Shown here in pieces: positions 34,096 through 46,487 of a DNA stretch of 64,000 nt. The notes under the pieces were generated by a model. That model was given only the letters and a program-made list of their open reading frames with translations. It did no database searches and had not been told where the DNA came from. The stretch is from contig OY747704.1 in NCBI GenBank assembly GCA_963556495.2, forward strand, positions 42,246,001 through 42,310,000, given 5' to 3'. Position 1 is the first letter of the stretch; each line of letters starts with the position of its first letter. The stretch is from Valencia hispanica (Eukaryota; Chordata; Actinopteri; Cyprinodontiformes; Valenciidae). The translations under genes were made by a program, and so were the position numbers.

Positions 34096-34489
34096 ATTTT
34101 TCAAACATATATATCAAGTGGAGTACTATAGCAAAAGCTGTTGTGCTCCACTTTTGAAAGTAAATCTGTTGGGCTTCTACTTGGTACTCAGACACAAATT
34201 CTGAGCTCCACACTGCCAAACAGGACACGTAAAAAAAAAAAAAGAAAAAAGAAAAGGAGCCTGCGAGGTGCAATGATGATACCGGTGCCCTAAGCGCCTA
34301 TAACAGTAAAGGAATGTCCAGCTGTCATGCTGTTTGGGAAGAAAAGCTGAGTACAAATGTAACTCCTAAATGGACAAGACCCCAGTGTGGTTATTGTTCA
34401 TTTACGGCAGACCTCTAAGATTCTAGCAATTAGACGTTCGGTCTGTATTGCAGCACCAAACCGACCAGCAATGTTATACCCAGCTAACA

Positions 34490-35608
34490 CCAATGTAGAA
34501 TTTTTTTTTGAATTTCATGAATTAAACCAAAAAAACCTAAAAGAAATCATTAACCAATTAAGCTCCTCCTCTTGCTGTCTTGATATCCTACCCACAGCTT
34601 TCCTTAAGAAAGTTTTCCCTTTCATTGGGTCTGATCTGTTCAAAATAGGGAACTCATCCCTCCTGTCAGGTCTCTTCCCCCAGGCTTTAAAAACAGCAGT
34701 TATTAAACCACTGCTAAAAAAGAATAATCTGGACAACACATTAATGCAGAACTACAGGCCAATTACTAATCTTCAGTAAAATTATTGAAAAAGCTGTGTT
34801 TCAGCAGTTAAATAGCTTCATAACAATGACCACTGCTTTGATGTTTTTCAGTCTGGTTCCCATGCTCATCACAGCACTGAGACTGCCCTTGTCAAAGTTT
34901 TCAATGACATCTGCATAAATACAGACTGTGGTAGAACCACAGTGCTGGCTCTGTTGGACCTCAGTGCAGCATTTGACACTGTTGATAATGATATACTATT
35001 GAAACGACTGGAGAGCTGGGTCAGACTCTCTGGTACAGTACTTGGCTGGTTTGAGTCTTACCTGCACAACAGATACTTCTTTTTTTCAATAGGAAATTTT
35101 TCATCAGAACGAACATAAATCACATGTGGGGTGCCCCAGGGCTGCATCCTGGGGCCGCTCTTATTTAATATCTACATGCTCCCACTAGCCCAGATTATAA
35201 CAACCAATAAGATTAGCTATCATAACTATGCAGATGATACTCAGCTTTACATTACAATGTCACCAGGTGACTATAAACCCATCCAAACCCTAAGGAATTG
35301 CATCAAGCAAATCAAGGGATGGATGTGCCACAACTTTCTCCAGCTGAACAGAAACAAAACAGAAGTAAGTAATTTTGGACCTAAAGAGGAACGATTAACA
35401 GTCAGCACACAGCTTCGGTTAATACAGCTAGAAACTACTGATCAGACCCGGAATTTAGGTGTAGTAATGGACTCAGACCTGAACTTCCAGGGTCACATAA
35501 AAGCAATAACAAGGTCAGCCTTCCATCACCTGAAGAACATTTCCAGGATTAAAGGACTGATGTCACAACAGGACCTAGAAAACTCATCCATGATGAGTCA
35601 AATGACCT
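34490..35608 (+). pseudogene. L2-type LINE fragment, reverse transcriptase, lacking its 3' end
   Basis: Frames give FHELNQKNLKEIINQLSSSS, LPTAFLKKVFPFIGSDLFK, ALKTAVIKPLLKKNNLD and NYRPITNL. Then, in other frames, come an LLDLSAAFDT motif [35 protein letters not shown] (YADD intact), [18 protein letters not shown] and ARNLGV-like [20 protein letters not shown], ending QQDLENSS. It stops abruptly where the '[10 protein letters not shown]' segment should follow. The same subfamily is seen at 50,090-50,999 on the minus strand, which carries exactly that missing C-terminal part. Frameshifts and a stop occur near 34,776-35,130. Confidence 0.85.
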
Positions 35609-36735
35609 AAAACAGAAAATATTTGGTGTGGTTTATTTTAAGACTTGGGGGGGGGGAGTATCTGCGTCTTTGTTTTTACGGTGTTTGTAAATACTTCTAT
35701 GTCTGAGTTTAATTTAATTTAACGCTGATTCCGTATATATACGTATTTATTGGGTTTTCTTGGGCTTATTTTTCTGAGAGAAATGATTGCAACAGTTTGG
35801 AGAGCTACACCATAATCTACTGTAGGAAGTAGACAAGTATTGCTTCTAACAGTGGTGTTCTGATACACTATACAGTTTTTAAATCGGTGTCTGTTTAAAC
35901 ATTTTTAATCATTGTGGTCATTTAGTTAATTTCATCTCCATAACCCTATTTAAGTAAGTCACTACTAAAGCATGCAATGAAAGGTGATTACCACATAGCT
36001 AATTAGTAAAAAATGCACCAGTTAGGCTGGTCCTGACATTACCATTTTCAAGGTTTCTTTATTATTATTTGATTAATTGATTAGTGAAAATACACATTTT
36101 CTTCAGATTAAGTTAAGATAATAATAAAATAATAAAAAAAAAAAAATCCAAAAACATGCAATTTAAAGTATGACATATTTATTTTAAATGCTTATGTATG
36201 TACTTAGAAATGCAAAAGTCTAAGTATTCACATTAAATATGAGCTGAAAATGAACAATTGACTTCTGTTTTGTGCTCTTAATAATATGTAATAATGGATA
36301 GTGTAACATTTCCATTTTTCTCAAATGACTTGTATTTATTAAGGGTGTGTATTATTTATGACTTTGTCCATTTTAAATTTGATTCACTTTGATACTAACA
36401 TTATCTACACAACTAAATTTAATTAAAACAGACAGTAAGTAAAATGGATTTGGTTGGCAGTACAAAGTCTGAACATTAACACAAGATGGGGAAGCGTTAA
36501 TCAATCAAAGATGTGTCTAAATGTATCTATAAGCACATAATGTGTGTAAAACACAGAAGACCCATGTGTAAATGCATGGAGTACATTCAGCAGCTTAAAA
36601 TAAACCAATGGAGGGTTTGTCTGTACTGTTAACTAATCATAAATCCTTGTGTGTCACCTCTTCAAATCCTTATGCATGCATGACAAAACACCAAACATTC
36701 TGTTTATCTGCAACTAACTTGGAAGTGCTAACACA
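35609..36735. other. Unassigned; contains one copy of a 32-bp repeat
   Basis: AT-rich without coding signal. Bases 35741-35772 are identical to 38889-38920. A G run lies at about 35,647-35,655. Confidence 0.5.
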
Positions 36736-36743
36736 CTTTAGAC

Positions 36744-37917
36744 CAGTGGTCCCCAATGTTATTTTTGCCACGGACCGGTTTAATATCAGACAATATTCAC
36801 ATGAACAAAATGCAACAAAATAAAAAGAAACGACCGGCATGAAAACGGGGTTGTTTTGATATATAATTTTAAATTTAAATCCAATGTGGACCTCTAACTT
36901 TATCAGCCTTTCTGGAACATTGCGCTAACAACAAAACAATAATGATATCCTCTCTGCCCCCGCTCGCTGGTCAATATGGTAAAAAGTCAATATGGTCCAA
37001 GTCTCTGGGGGAAGCCATATTGGACGCCATGTTTCCTACTACATAAGCCTATGTGGACGAAACGCATTTACTGCTGAAATCTTTCACCATTCATAAATGT
37101 TGTTTTACACCTTTACCCCTTTGCTCGTTGCCAGTGATGAAAGATGTGCTTGTCATTTTGCTGCATATATGATTTTGCTGCAGGTTGAACAATCTGGCAA
37201 TGTAGTAGACTCGTATGTCCTTTATGGCCATTCGCTGGTAAGATCGTCACACAAACACAAAAATACCACTTGCTTGCAATGGTTTAGGTATGTACTGCCC
37301 CCTATCGCTAGGGAAACTACACACTGTCACTTAAAAAAAAGATTTACTACCAAAATAAATGCAAATGCATGAAAAATCCAACTCACCACAACGCTGAATC
37401 AGTGGTAGCCACGTAGCTGTTTCTCTTTAACAAGACGGTCATTTTGGGGCAGTTTTAAAGCTTCATCACCTCATTAGAAAGGTGGTTGCCACATTTTAAG
37501 CAAAGCAGAGTGGGGCTTGGTGCATGGGAATTGCCTACTGCGATAAATCCACATTTTAAGTTGGAACCTTGGTATTGTCTGCTAAATGTAGCTTTCTTTT
37601 TCTTGGAAGTAATAAGCTTCTCTGTCTCTTCATCATACATTTTCCTTTTCTTAAAAGAAACTTCTCAGACTTTTTTTTTAAATAAAACAAAATCTTCTTA
37701 CGAGGTTGTGGTTTGTTTTAGGGGTAACGTATCATGTGACCCAGGCAAGCGTCTTGACATGCACCCAAGATGGATCTATAGCCGGATGCCACGGTGAGAA
37801 TCCAGTAATTTTTCAAAATATAACATTGTTTAGACTGAGATAATAAATTAAACAGAAATATTGTAACTTATTGACTGACCCACAGCCAAGTACCTGTCCG
37901 GGGGTTGGGGACCTCTG
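36744..37917. mobile_element. Non-autonomous hAT, 1,174 bp, perfect 8-bp duplication
   Basis: Left end CAGTGGTCCCCAATG, right end GGGGGTTGGGGACCTCTG, whose reverse complement is CAGAGGTCCCCAACCCCC. CTTTAGAC is duplicated exactly on both sides (36736-36743 and 37918-37925), which fixes the boundaries and the hAT superfamily. Subterminal CACGGACCGGTTTAAT and TACCTGTCCGG are familiar from vertebrate hAT elements of this type. No transposase remains. Confidence 0.93.
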
Positions 37918-38470
37918 CTTTAGACAACTTTGGTTTAGGAAAAGTGAAAATATTATTAACCCGACTCATTTGATCGTTGAGTCAGTGGCGGCTGGTGAAA
38001 AATATTCTTGGTGGGGCTTTGCTTTTTTTTTGTTGCTTTTTTTAAATCAAACTTGTGCTTTCTGAGCTTTGTGCTCAGCTCCACTATTTCCTGAACTAAG
38101 TACAGCTCTTTTTTTTCCCTGTCTTACATCATTGGACAAACTGATTAATCCAGGTGTGTCTGACCATTGTTGCTGTGACCAAGGCCGCCTTAATGCACGG
38201 GCCAACCGGGGCGGTGGCCAGGGGCCTATGACGCTCAGGGGGCCTATCATTTCAGGTAAAAAGAAAACCTCAAAAGAAACATTTTATTACTTGTCAGGTT
38301 TTCTGTCAATCATCTTACATGCTAATTTAATGCTGCTGATTGATCCAAATTACAAGTGACCTACTTCAACCACATGGCCTCTAAAGTTCCCATTGCACCA
38401 TGAGCTCACCAATCAAACAATTTAGACAATTTTAGGGCGTGGTCATCTGGATGTAAAGAAACGTTGAAAA

Positions 38471-38659
38471 ATGTTGGGGAAGAAATTTGAGAGCAGTGCT
38501 CAGAAAAGAAAAGCGATTTGTGAGAAGGAGCTTCGAGACAAAGAAATAAGAAAGAAAATGCCTAAGCTGACAGAATTCTTTAAGTCAGCTAAAGAAGTTG
38601 GACATAGTAGCTCTCTGACACACAGGGCAGAGAGGAGGATGCAGCAGCAGCACCTGTAG
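38471..38659 (+). pseudogene. Start of a ZMYM1-like hAT transposase
   Basis: MLGKKFESSAQKRKAICEKE, then KKMPKLTEFFKSA, is the characteristic lysine-rich N-terminus of fish hAT transposases annotated as zinc finger MYM-type 1-like. The frame ends after 62 codons; the zinc fingers and catalytic domain are absent, probably by internal deletion of the element. Confidence 0.6.
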
Positions 38660-39429
38660 GCATGTAGCAGCCCGTGCAGCAGGGAACCGCAGGTGAGGAG
38701 GCGCAGCCGATAGGAGCAAGACGTGAGATTTCTACTGCAGGTTTTCGTTTTTTTTCACTTTTTCTTTTCTAAATACACACTGGGTATTTTAGCTATTCTG
38801 GAAATACAGTCATATCACGGTGGATTATTCTTTTCAGCACGGAAAAAAAGGTAAGAAAAAATGTATGCTCTTGTTTTTCAAATGCTGTACGTATTTATTG
38901 GGTTTTCTTGGGCTTATTTTGCTGCTCCTTTGCTGAAATTTACACGTAGCGTGATGAAACTTGCAGCTTTAGAATCTGTGAGATGCTGGCTTTCATGGAA
39001 GGCAAAGTTTGTTCGGTTCTGTTCGGCAGGGTGACCGACAGGTTCGGTTGAATGTGTTCATGTAAAAATGGCAAAATAGCACAACTGCTCTTTTAATTGC
39101 TTGTTATTTTTTCTGGGTTTGTAGGTCACAAAAACTATTTGAGTCTTTAGCTGAGATTCTGAGGTTTATAATGATAGGACACGCTCAGCAATCAGTCACC
39201 ACAGGTCAACTAAATTCGGACATTCTCTCCGCCCTTCCCCCACAGTGACCCGGTGGCGGGCCTGTGGGGTGGAACAGGTTAAATGTAAATCATTAAGCAC
39301 TTGCTGACACATTGGCCATATTGCTGCCCATGGTGCTGAAAGGAGTGCGTGTGTGTGTGCATGATGCACTACAACCTGTTCTCAGCTGCTTTTGTTTAGG
39401 TTTTTATTCTAAGTTATAAATCTCCACTG

Positions 39430-39592
39430 CTTCTTTTAACATAGATTTTGTTTCATTTTAAATCATGCTTTTTATTCCTGTACTTTTGCTTTTTCTGCAC
39501 CCTGCTGTAATGGTTTTGATGTTTTATGTAAAGCACTTTGAATTGTTCTGTAACATGAATTGTGCTATACAAATAAACTTACCTTACCTTCT
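39430..39592 (+). mobile_element. L2 3' UTR and tail
   Basis: AAAGCACTTTGAATTG, GTGCTATACAAATAAACTT and ACCTTACCTT form the conserved 3' end of fish L2 elements with a pentanucleotide tail. No coding part is attached. It could belong with the 34,490-35,608 fragment only if a large deletion and rearrangement occurred. Confidence 0.75.
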
Positions 39593-39786
39593 TTAAAGAG
39601 AAGGTCCTTGCACTGACTTGTTAGCTGCTGTTCTTTGTTTCTGTTGTCATCATTATTTGATGTTTATGCAGAGGTGATGGTGGTATTCACTACTTTGTTA
39701 TATGTTTTATGGTGTTCAATACAAAAATAAAATAGATATGTGGCTTTGAGAATATATTTTCAATTTTCAGCATATCTATTTATCTA

Positions 39787-39830
39787 TGATTGATTGATAG
39801 ATAGATAGTGTATCTATCTACACACACATA
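39787..39830. repeat. GATT/GATA and CA microsatellite
   Basis: GATTGATTGATAGATAGATAG, followed by TATCTATC and CACACACA. Confidence 0.85.
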
Positions 39831-40644
39831 TAGGAGCCGTATATAACACACAAATATATAAGGGCCGTGGGGGGGCTGCTGAGCCTCTCCGCCCCGGGGC
39901 TGGTTAAGGTGGCCCTGGTTGTGACTACTGAGGTCAGACACACCTGGATTGATCAGTTTGTCCAATACAGACAGGAAATAAAAGGGCTGTACTTAGTTCA
40001 GGAAGTAGTGGAGCTGTGCATATAGCTTATCAAGTCATTTTCAATAATCATCCCAAAACAATTGGAACATAAACGGCTGGATACCAGTACTATGTGAAAT
40101 ACTGATTATTTTAATGCCAATATTAACAACTTTCTTATTCTAAACATAAATACAATATTGCACAAACAAGCTTAGGACCAAATAACTTATTAGGTTTACA
40201 CAAAAATTTTACACACAAAACTGTTAACTCTTACATTAGTGCCCCCTTGTGGCAGAGAAATCACACTGCCAATGTCACCACCAGGTATTTTGTCCGCCCT
40301 CACACCAGCCTTGGGGCGATTTCTCTATCGCTCTTCATGCGCCCGAATCAACGACGCTGATTGGATAATTTCCTGTTGCTATGTGCGAATTTCTTGTCAG
40401 TAATTGGCTGGCTACTGCACTGCTTGGGCGATCTTTCTGTCGCCCCAGCTGCTCAGCAGCGGGAGCTTTTTCTCCGAAATGATATATATTTTTATATATG
40501 ATTCTTTGTTACGAATTTAAACTCACAATTAACTTAGAATATGTGATTATTGTTATTATTATTTTTTTATGAAAATCAACACTTTGGGAAACACTGGGGG
40601 GGTGCCCTATTGCCCTCTATTGGCCAGCCGCCACTGGGTTGAGT

Positions 40645-42044
40645 GGAAAATAAACTAGCGTTTCTTTTGTTGAAGTCATGAGCAGTTTTATTATTTTCCT
40701 TTTTATTACAGCTTTCGGAGCTTGTATATCCTATTTTCCTAACTTCATTGTGCTTACGGTGTATATTTATTTTGAATGTGTTGATAAAAGGGAATGGTTA
40801 GAATTGAGAATCCAGATAGGCAGTTTCTTTTTTTAAATGACTTTGATTGGTATCAGGGAGAAAACAAATATGTCATCATCATGATGTCCCGATCGTATAT
40901 TGCACTGTGAAAAACCCTTGAGTTGCCAAGCTTTATATTTGTTGTTACACTCAGTCTAAATGTTGGCAGACAGAAAGAAACAATACTTGTTGTTGTGCTC
41001 TATAAAATTAATTTGCACTGACTGAAACACTACTGTCTGTTGCGAAGGGAATTACTATGCTAACATGATAGATGTGCTACAAACACATTTTAGCATTACA
41101 AACAAAATAACGCCACAGTCTATCAGATTTTAAAGGGCAGAGCTAAAACCCTGCCAGTACCAGTCAGGGTGAAACACTACTATTATAAAAATAAACACAC
41201 TGCTAAGAAGTCTTGAGAGGGAGAGAATGTAAGTGGGAGAGGAAGAAAGACGGCGCAAGAACAGGACCTTAAGGGCCTTCTGCAAGATCTGTCAAGTAAA
41301 GTGAGTCAATATAGCCTGAGGGGACTTACTAACTTGACTCCCTGTGGTATTTATGAATGCTATAGCTTTATATAAGCTGTGCAGTCTACTAGTTACCATC
41401 CAGAGACATGAGGACATAAAAACACGAGGTACTATTTAATTTACTGTAACTGCTTATTATGTGTAGAGGCCAGGAGTCTTGTTAGCTAAATATTTTTAGT
41501 CATTATGTTTTAAAATTTGCTGCCAATGATCGAAAATCACAAAGGTATCAATAATTTTGTCATATTGTAACACAGTGATGGCATTATTTGATACAGTAAC
41601 CATCCCTAGAGCATCAGTTCAGTTTGGCTTCAGTCTGGATTGTTGATCTCTAGGCTTTTCTTTAACCACATTTAAATACTTTTCAGTTCCGTTTGTAAGT
41701 TTTATGGAAGACTTGCACTTTTTGCATTTTGAGCTTGCATTACATCATGGGATGATTAAACTAAGCAAATAAAAAAAAATCCGTTCAGTGGATAGTATAT
41801 CTTCACCGTGTCTTTGCTACCTATTTTTCCTTGTATCAACAATTTGGCAGTGGTGCTGTAAGATTGTTTGAAGATGTAACTTCCGCTAAGATTTAGAAAG
41901 GTGATCCAAACCAATGTTCTGTCTGAAGTTCATCACAAACCACAAATAAAACCAACACATGTCCAAAATCTGTTTCATTATCATATCAAAGTCATATTTT
42001 CAATGAAAGCTAAAGGAAATGTGTGTTGGCAATTTAAATATAAT
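40645..42044. other. 1.4 kb with no recognisable gene
   Basis: AT-rich, stops in all frames, no repeat ends found. Confidence 0.5.
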
Positions 42045-42845
42045 ATTGGGTGCAGGGTTGGGCGAAGTCCCCCAAATTGGCAGTTGACGATGTTTACAGT
42101 AAAACATCACGATGAACAATGATATCGTCGCCGTCGGGGGGCACTTTTTTTTCTTTTTTTTTTACTATATCTCTTTACATAGGCCTAAAAAATGTTTTAC
42201 TTAAAAAGTAGGAAAAACCTTAATTTCATAAACTGTACTTAAGTTATTTTACTACACCAATACATATTATATATACATATTATAAGTTGTAATACGTTGT
42301 ACATTTCTAGTTGTAATACACTTCACGGAGCTGCGTGAAAAAGCGTGAATGAAGTGGCCACTTCAATGGGACTCACTGTACTCACCCAGCCTTTTCAATA
42401 TGTGGGACTCAGTTGCACATAAAGGGAAAAAGGAGACTGATGAACTGAGTTGTAAAGCACAACTTATTTTCGTGGTGGACCAGTCGCTGATGCCAAGAAG
42501 TAAAAAAAAAAAATAAAACTTAGCATCCGGATTTTGTCCTCAGTCACCCATAAGTAAGGCAGTCTTTGTATCAGGATCCAACTACTACTCCAGGTCATTT
42601 TCCTCCCAGGTAACAGCCTTACATTAAGTTCTTCCCACCGAGCAGCTCCACGATGCGCTCCTCCCCTGTGTCGGCTGACAGGCGAGCACAGGGCTTAAAG
42701 TATTCCGGCACCGTGCCGGATCTCCGGCATTTGACTATGATTCAGAGAAAAAAAAACACACACACAAAAAACCCCCGAAATAAACAGCCCTCTTGAATGC
42801 AGCACCCCACGCGAGCCGGCAGTTGTTTCTCCCGAAATCAGAAGA

Positions 42846-44601
42846 ATGGACGCTAAATTCATGGAGCCAGGGTATGACGTCGTTTTTGACAAGGGTCTTA
42901 AAAACAAGTGGCGCTGGGCATGGGTAGATGAAAAGGGGCGGAGACGGCAAGCCGTTTGGGAGCTGGTGCCAGAAGCTAAGGGAGCCTGGTACCTGCTTTT
43001 GTGTGTTGTAATCCAAGAAGCTAGTAGATGCAACTAGTGTGAAAAAAGCCCTTCACCGTCACGGACGAGACGCCGGGCATAAAGCAGCTGTCCGCGCACT
43101 CCAACACACAAGCCGTTTGCCGGGAGCAACAGCCACAGCGGCCCCGATGAACGATCGTGTTTGTGACTTGAAAATACGTGTGTGCTTGTTCATTGCAGAA
43201 CATGATTTATCATTTACGATCGCTCAACCGCTCGTAGATCTGTGTGAAAAAGTAGCAGTTGATAAAATGCTTTAAAAAAACTGTCCGTTTCCAATCAGCA
43301 TGCCAGTTATATTAACTAGGGTTGCCAACCGTCCCGTATAAAACAGAATCGTCCCGTATTCAGAGAAAATATTACGCGTTCTGTATTAAGGTGAGTAGTT
43401 ATGCGATTTGTCCCGTATTTCAGCTAGAATGAAAAGACACAAAGCTGGAGTTATTCTGTGTCTTTAGGCTGCACAGCTGCCTCGTCTTCTCTCATTCGCT
43501 CCCCTCTCCTCTCCTGTTGCTCATTCAATCTTGAATCTGATCATTGATCAGCTGATCGGCTTTTCTGTCGCAGTCCCGTTTCTGTTTATCGCCCACTTTG
43601 CGCAGAAAAAGGAAACCAGCAGATGTTGCGAACAGCAGCACGTTTAATAACCTGTTAGAATCAATTTAATATGAATTTTTAGTATGAGCTGATGTTTGCT
43701 GAAGCCACAGCCATAAAAGCTGCTGGTCATGATATCAGTTTGGATATGTAATGAGATGGAAACATGAAAATGAAATCAGGAGATGTTCTTACTGAGTCAT
43801 CAGAGCTGAACAGGTGATGGAGAAACAGGTTTACCTTTTAGGTAACATGAATGAGTTGAAGGGAAGTTATAAACTGTTTCTGAGATACAAATAACACCAG
43901 GATCCTTTCCTACAACTGTGCAGGGGCGGCTCTAGCAAGGTTTTGCGAGGGGGCCAGTTAGGGCATTAACAGGGAAAGGGGGGCACAAATAAATACTTTT
44001 CTTTCTTATTGTCATTTAAAATGTCTAGCTTTTAATAAAAAAATTATCTGAATCTTACAACTAAAGTGGTCATCTGTTAAATATATGGAAATCCATGATC
44101 TTATATAATAAATATTATTGAGTCTAATATATACCCTAGTAAGCTATAGTACTTTTTCCTTCGGGAAGGTACCATCTGTGCAGTCTGCGATTCTGTTGAA
44201 GAAAGATGTTGAATCTATTTAATTATAGTAGAAAAATAATTGATTTGTGTATTTGTTTTACACGTGCATTAAATTAAAGTCGATTACGTCGATCAAGCAT
44301 CATGCGGGTGGGGGGTGGTTCCTTATTTTATTTGCTGGGAGTTGGCAACCCTAATATGAACACACATGGCATAGGACTGGAGTTCAAGAAACGTATGTCT
44401 CATCGGCTCATAGGATGTATGTTTTCTCTGAATGTTGATGAAGCAATCACCCAAAACATGGAAAAAATACTGATTGTAAAGGTTCGCTTTTTTAATGATG
44501 ATGCATCCAGAGTAGTAACACATCATCTTGCAAGCAAGAAAGTAAACATTAGCAATAACAATGCTTCAGCTCTGATCATTGCACTGGAAGCTTCAGTGTA
44601 G
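42846..44601 (+). pseudogene. hAT transposase, interrupted by a nested hAT
   Basis: The start at 42846 gives MDAKFMEPGYDVVFDKGL, then KNKWRWAWVDEKG, the familiar N-terminus of an unnamed fish hAT family. After a one-base shift a BED-like finger can be read (SWCQKLREPGTCFC ... HRHGRDAGHK). It is followed by VCDLKIRVCLFIAEHDLSFT and QPLVDLCEKVAVDKML at 43,275. The nested 1,037-bp hAT then intervenes. Beyond it the frame resumes with FKKRMSHRLIGCMFSLNVDE (catalytic LNVDE region), VKVRFFNDDASRVVTHHL and a stop at 44,601. The C-terminal half is lost. One frameshift, two stops and the insertion make it inactive. Confidence 0.8.
43317..44353. mobile_element. Nested hAT, 1,037 bp, TAGGGTTGCCAAC ends
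   Basis: Left end TAGGGTTGCCAACCGTCCCG, right end GAGTTGGCAACCCTA. Flanks ATATTAAC (43309-43316) and ATATGAAC (44354-44361) match at 7 of 8. A CAGGGGCGGCTCTAGCAAGG motif at about 43,922 looks like the left terminus of yet another hAT inside it, without a visible right end. No transposase frame. Confidence 0.85.
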
Positions 44602-44864
44602 CAATTCTGTATTTATTTGTATTTGTTTCATATTATTCAGTTTACCACTTCTTGGAGCACTTTACTGTTTTTTTGTTGTTAAAATGAACTGCCTCTGCAG
44701 ATATGTTAAAAAGGAGAGGAGTCAAGACCCAATGTAATGTATTTCCTATAACTTAATTTGCAATTGTTTTGAACATAAATGATATAAAAAGTTACCATTT
44801 ATGTTTTTTTGTATAAATTGCCCTTTACTGAATTAATTTGTTGCTAAATGAATCAGATTAATTA

Positions 44865-46487
44865 CACTCAACAAAAATATAAACGCAACACCTTTGTTTC
44901 TGCTCCCATTTTTCATGAGATGGACTTAAAGATCTAAAATTCATTCCAGATACACAATATTACCATTTCTCTCAAACATTGTTCACAAATCAGTCTAAAT
45001 GTGTGATAGTGAGCACTTCTGCTTTGCTGAGATAATCCATCCCACCTCACAGGTGTGCCACATCAAGATGCTGATCATGATTAGTGCACAGGTGTACCTT
45101 ATACTGCCCACAATAAAAGGCCACCCTGGAATGTGCAGTTTTTTGCTTTATTGGGGGTCTGGGGACTCAGAACCGGTCAGTATCTGGTGTGACCACCATT
45201 TGCCTCATGCAGTGCAACACATCTTCTTCGCATAGAGTTTATCAGATTGTCAATTGTGGCCTGTGGAGTGTTGGTCCACTCCTCTTCCTGGCTGTGCGAA
45301 GTTGTTGGATATTAGTGGGAACTGGTACACGCTGTCGTATACGCCGGTCAAGCACATCCCAAACATGCTCAATGGGTGACATGTCCGGTGAGTATGCTGG
45401 CCATGCAAGAACTGGGACATTTTCAGCTTCCAAGAATTGTGTACAGATCCTTGCAACATGGGGCCGTGCATTATCTTGCTGAAACATGAGGTGATGTTCA
45501 TGGATGTATGGCACAACAATGGGCCTCAGGATCTCATCACGGTATCTCTGTGCATTCAAAATGCCATCAATAAAATGCACCTGTGTTCTTCGTCCATAAC
45601 AGATGCCTGCCCATACCATAACCCCACCACCACCATGGGCCACTCAATCCACAACATTGACATCAGCAAAGGGCTCACCCACACGACGCCACTCACGCTG
45701 TCTGCCATGTGCCCTGAACAATGTAAACCGAGATTCATCCGTGAAGAGAACACCTCTCCAACATGCCAGACGCCATCGAATGTGAGCATTTGCCCACTCA
45801 AGTCTGTTACGGCGACGAGCTGGAGTCAGGTCAAGACCCCGATGAGGACGACGAGCAGGCAGTTGAGCTTCCCTGAGACGGTTTCTGACAGTTTGTGCAG
45901 AGATTGTTTGGTTATGCAAACCAATTGTTTCAGCAGCTGTCTGAGTGGCTGGTCTCAGACGATCTTGGAGGTGAACCTGCTGGATGTGGAGGTCCTGGGC
46001 TGGTGTGGTTACACGTGGTCTGCGGTTGTGAGGCCGGTTGGATGTACTGCCATATTCTCTGAAATGCCTTTGGAGATGGCTTATGGTGGAGAAATGAACA
46101 TTCAATGCACGACCAACAGATCTGGTTGAGATTCCTGCTGTCAGCATGCTAATTGCACGCTCCCTAAATGCTTGTGGCATCTGTGGCATTTTGCTGTGAG
46201 ACAAAACTGCACATTCCAGGGTGGCCTTTTATTGTGGGCAGTATAAGGTACACCTGTGCACTAATCATGATGTCAGATCAGCATCTTGATGTGGCACACC
46301 TGTGAGGTGGGATGGATTATCTCAGCAAAGCAGAAGTGCTCACTATCACACATTTAGACTGATTTGTGAACAATGTTTGAGAGAAATGGTAATATTGTGT
46401 ATCTGGAATGAATTTTAGATCTTTAAGTCCATCTCATGAAAAACGGGAGCAGAAACAAAGGTGTTGCGTTTATATTTTTGTTGATTG
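44865..46487 (-). mobile_element. Tc1-like transposon, 1,623 bp, complete ends
   Basis: Flanked by TA on both sides (44863-44864, 46488-46489). Terminal inverted repeats start CACTCAACAAAAATATAAAC on the left and CAATCAACAAAAATATAAAC on the right and stay highly similar for about 280 bp, ending near the AAAGGCCACCCTGGAATG block. A single transposase gene on the minus strand fills the centre. Inserted inside the 42,053-47,183 hAT. Confidence 0.95.
45178..46204 (-). pseudogene. Tc1-like DD34E transposase, nearly intact
   Basis: About 342 codons, the normal Tc1 length. The N-terminus carries paired-like helix-turn-helix domains (RERAISMLTAGISTRSVGRA, then NRRPRVTTP as a GRPR-like hinge). Catalytic residues are all visible: LFTDESRF (D), FQQDNARPH (D) and DMSPIEHVWD (E), with 34 residues between the second D and E. 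One TGA at 45646-45644 interrupts VNVVD/VAHGGGG in the same frame, probably from CGA. A one-base loss near 45,280 (RTA/RKRSG) shifts the last 35 codons; the alternative frame runs on to HEANGGHTRY and a stop at 45,178. It would act in the nucleus, binding the terminal repeats and cutting at TA. Confidence 0.93.

Larger units (their letters stand above)
38075..40012. repeat. Long imperfect inverted repeat, arms about 140 bp
   Basis: The left arm has CAGCTCCACTA, TTCCTGAACTAAGTACAGC, TTGGACAAACTGAT and AATCCAGGTGTGTCTGACC (38075-38163), then CCGCCTTAA. The right arm (40012-39870, reverse-complemented) carries the same blocks in the same order. Identity is about 85-90% over the outer 90 bp. Confidence 0.85.
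37983..40636. mobile_element. hAT element, 2,654 bp, CAGTGGCGGCTGG ends
   Basis: Both termini read CAGTGGCGGCTGG (the right one reverse-complemented from CCAGCCGCCACTG). Flanks CGTTGAGT (37975-37982) and GGTTGAGT (40637-40644) match at 7 of 8 positions. Inside lie long inverted arms (about 38075-38215 and 39870-40012), an apparent second set of hAT ends (CAAGGCCGCCTTAA at about 38180; mirror TTAAGGTGGCCCTG near 39,904-39,917), a short transposase start and an L2 tail. It therefore looks like one hAT inserted in another, both internally deleted. Confidence 0.85.

Noticed and set aside
45437..46129. 230-codon plus-strand frame
   Set aside because: Antisense of the Tc1 transposase, whose catalytic motifs are on the minus strand.
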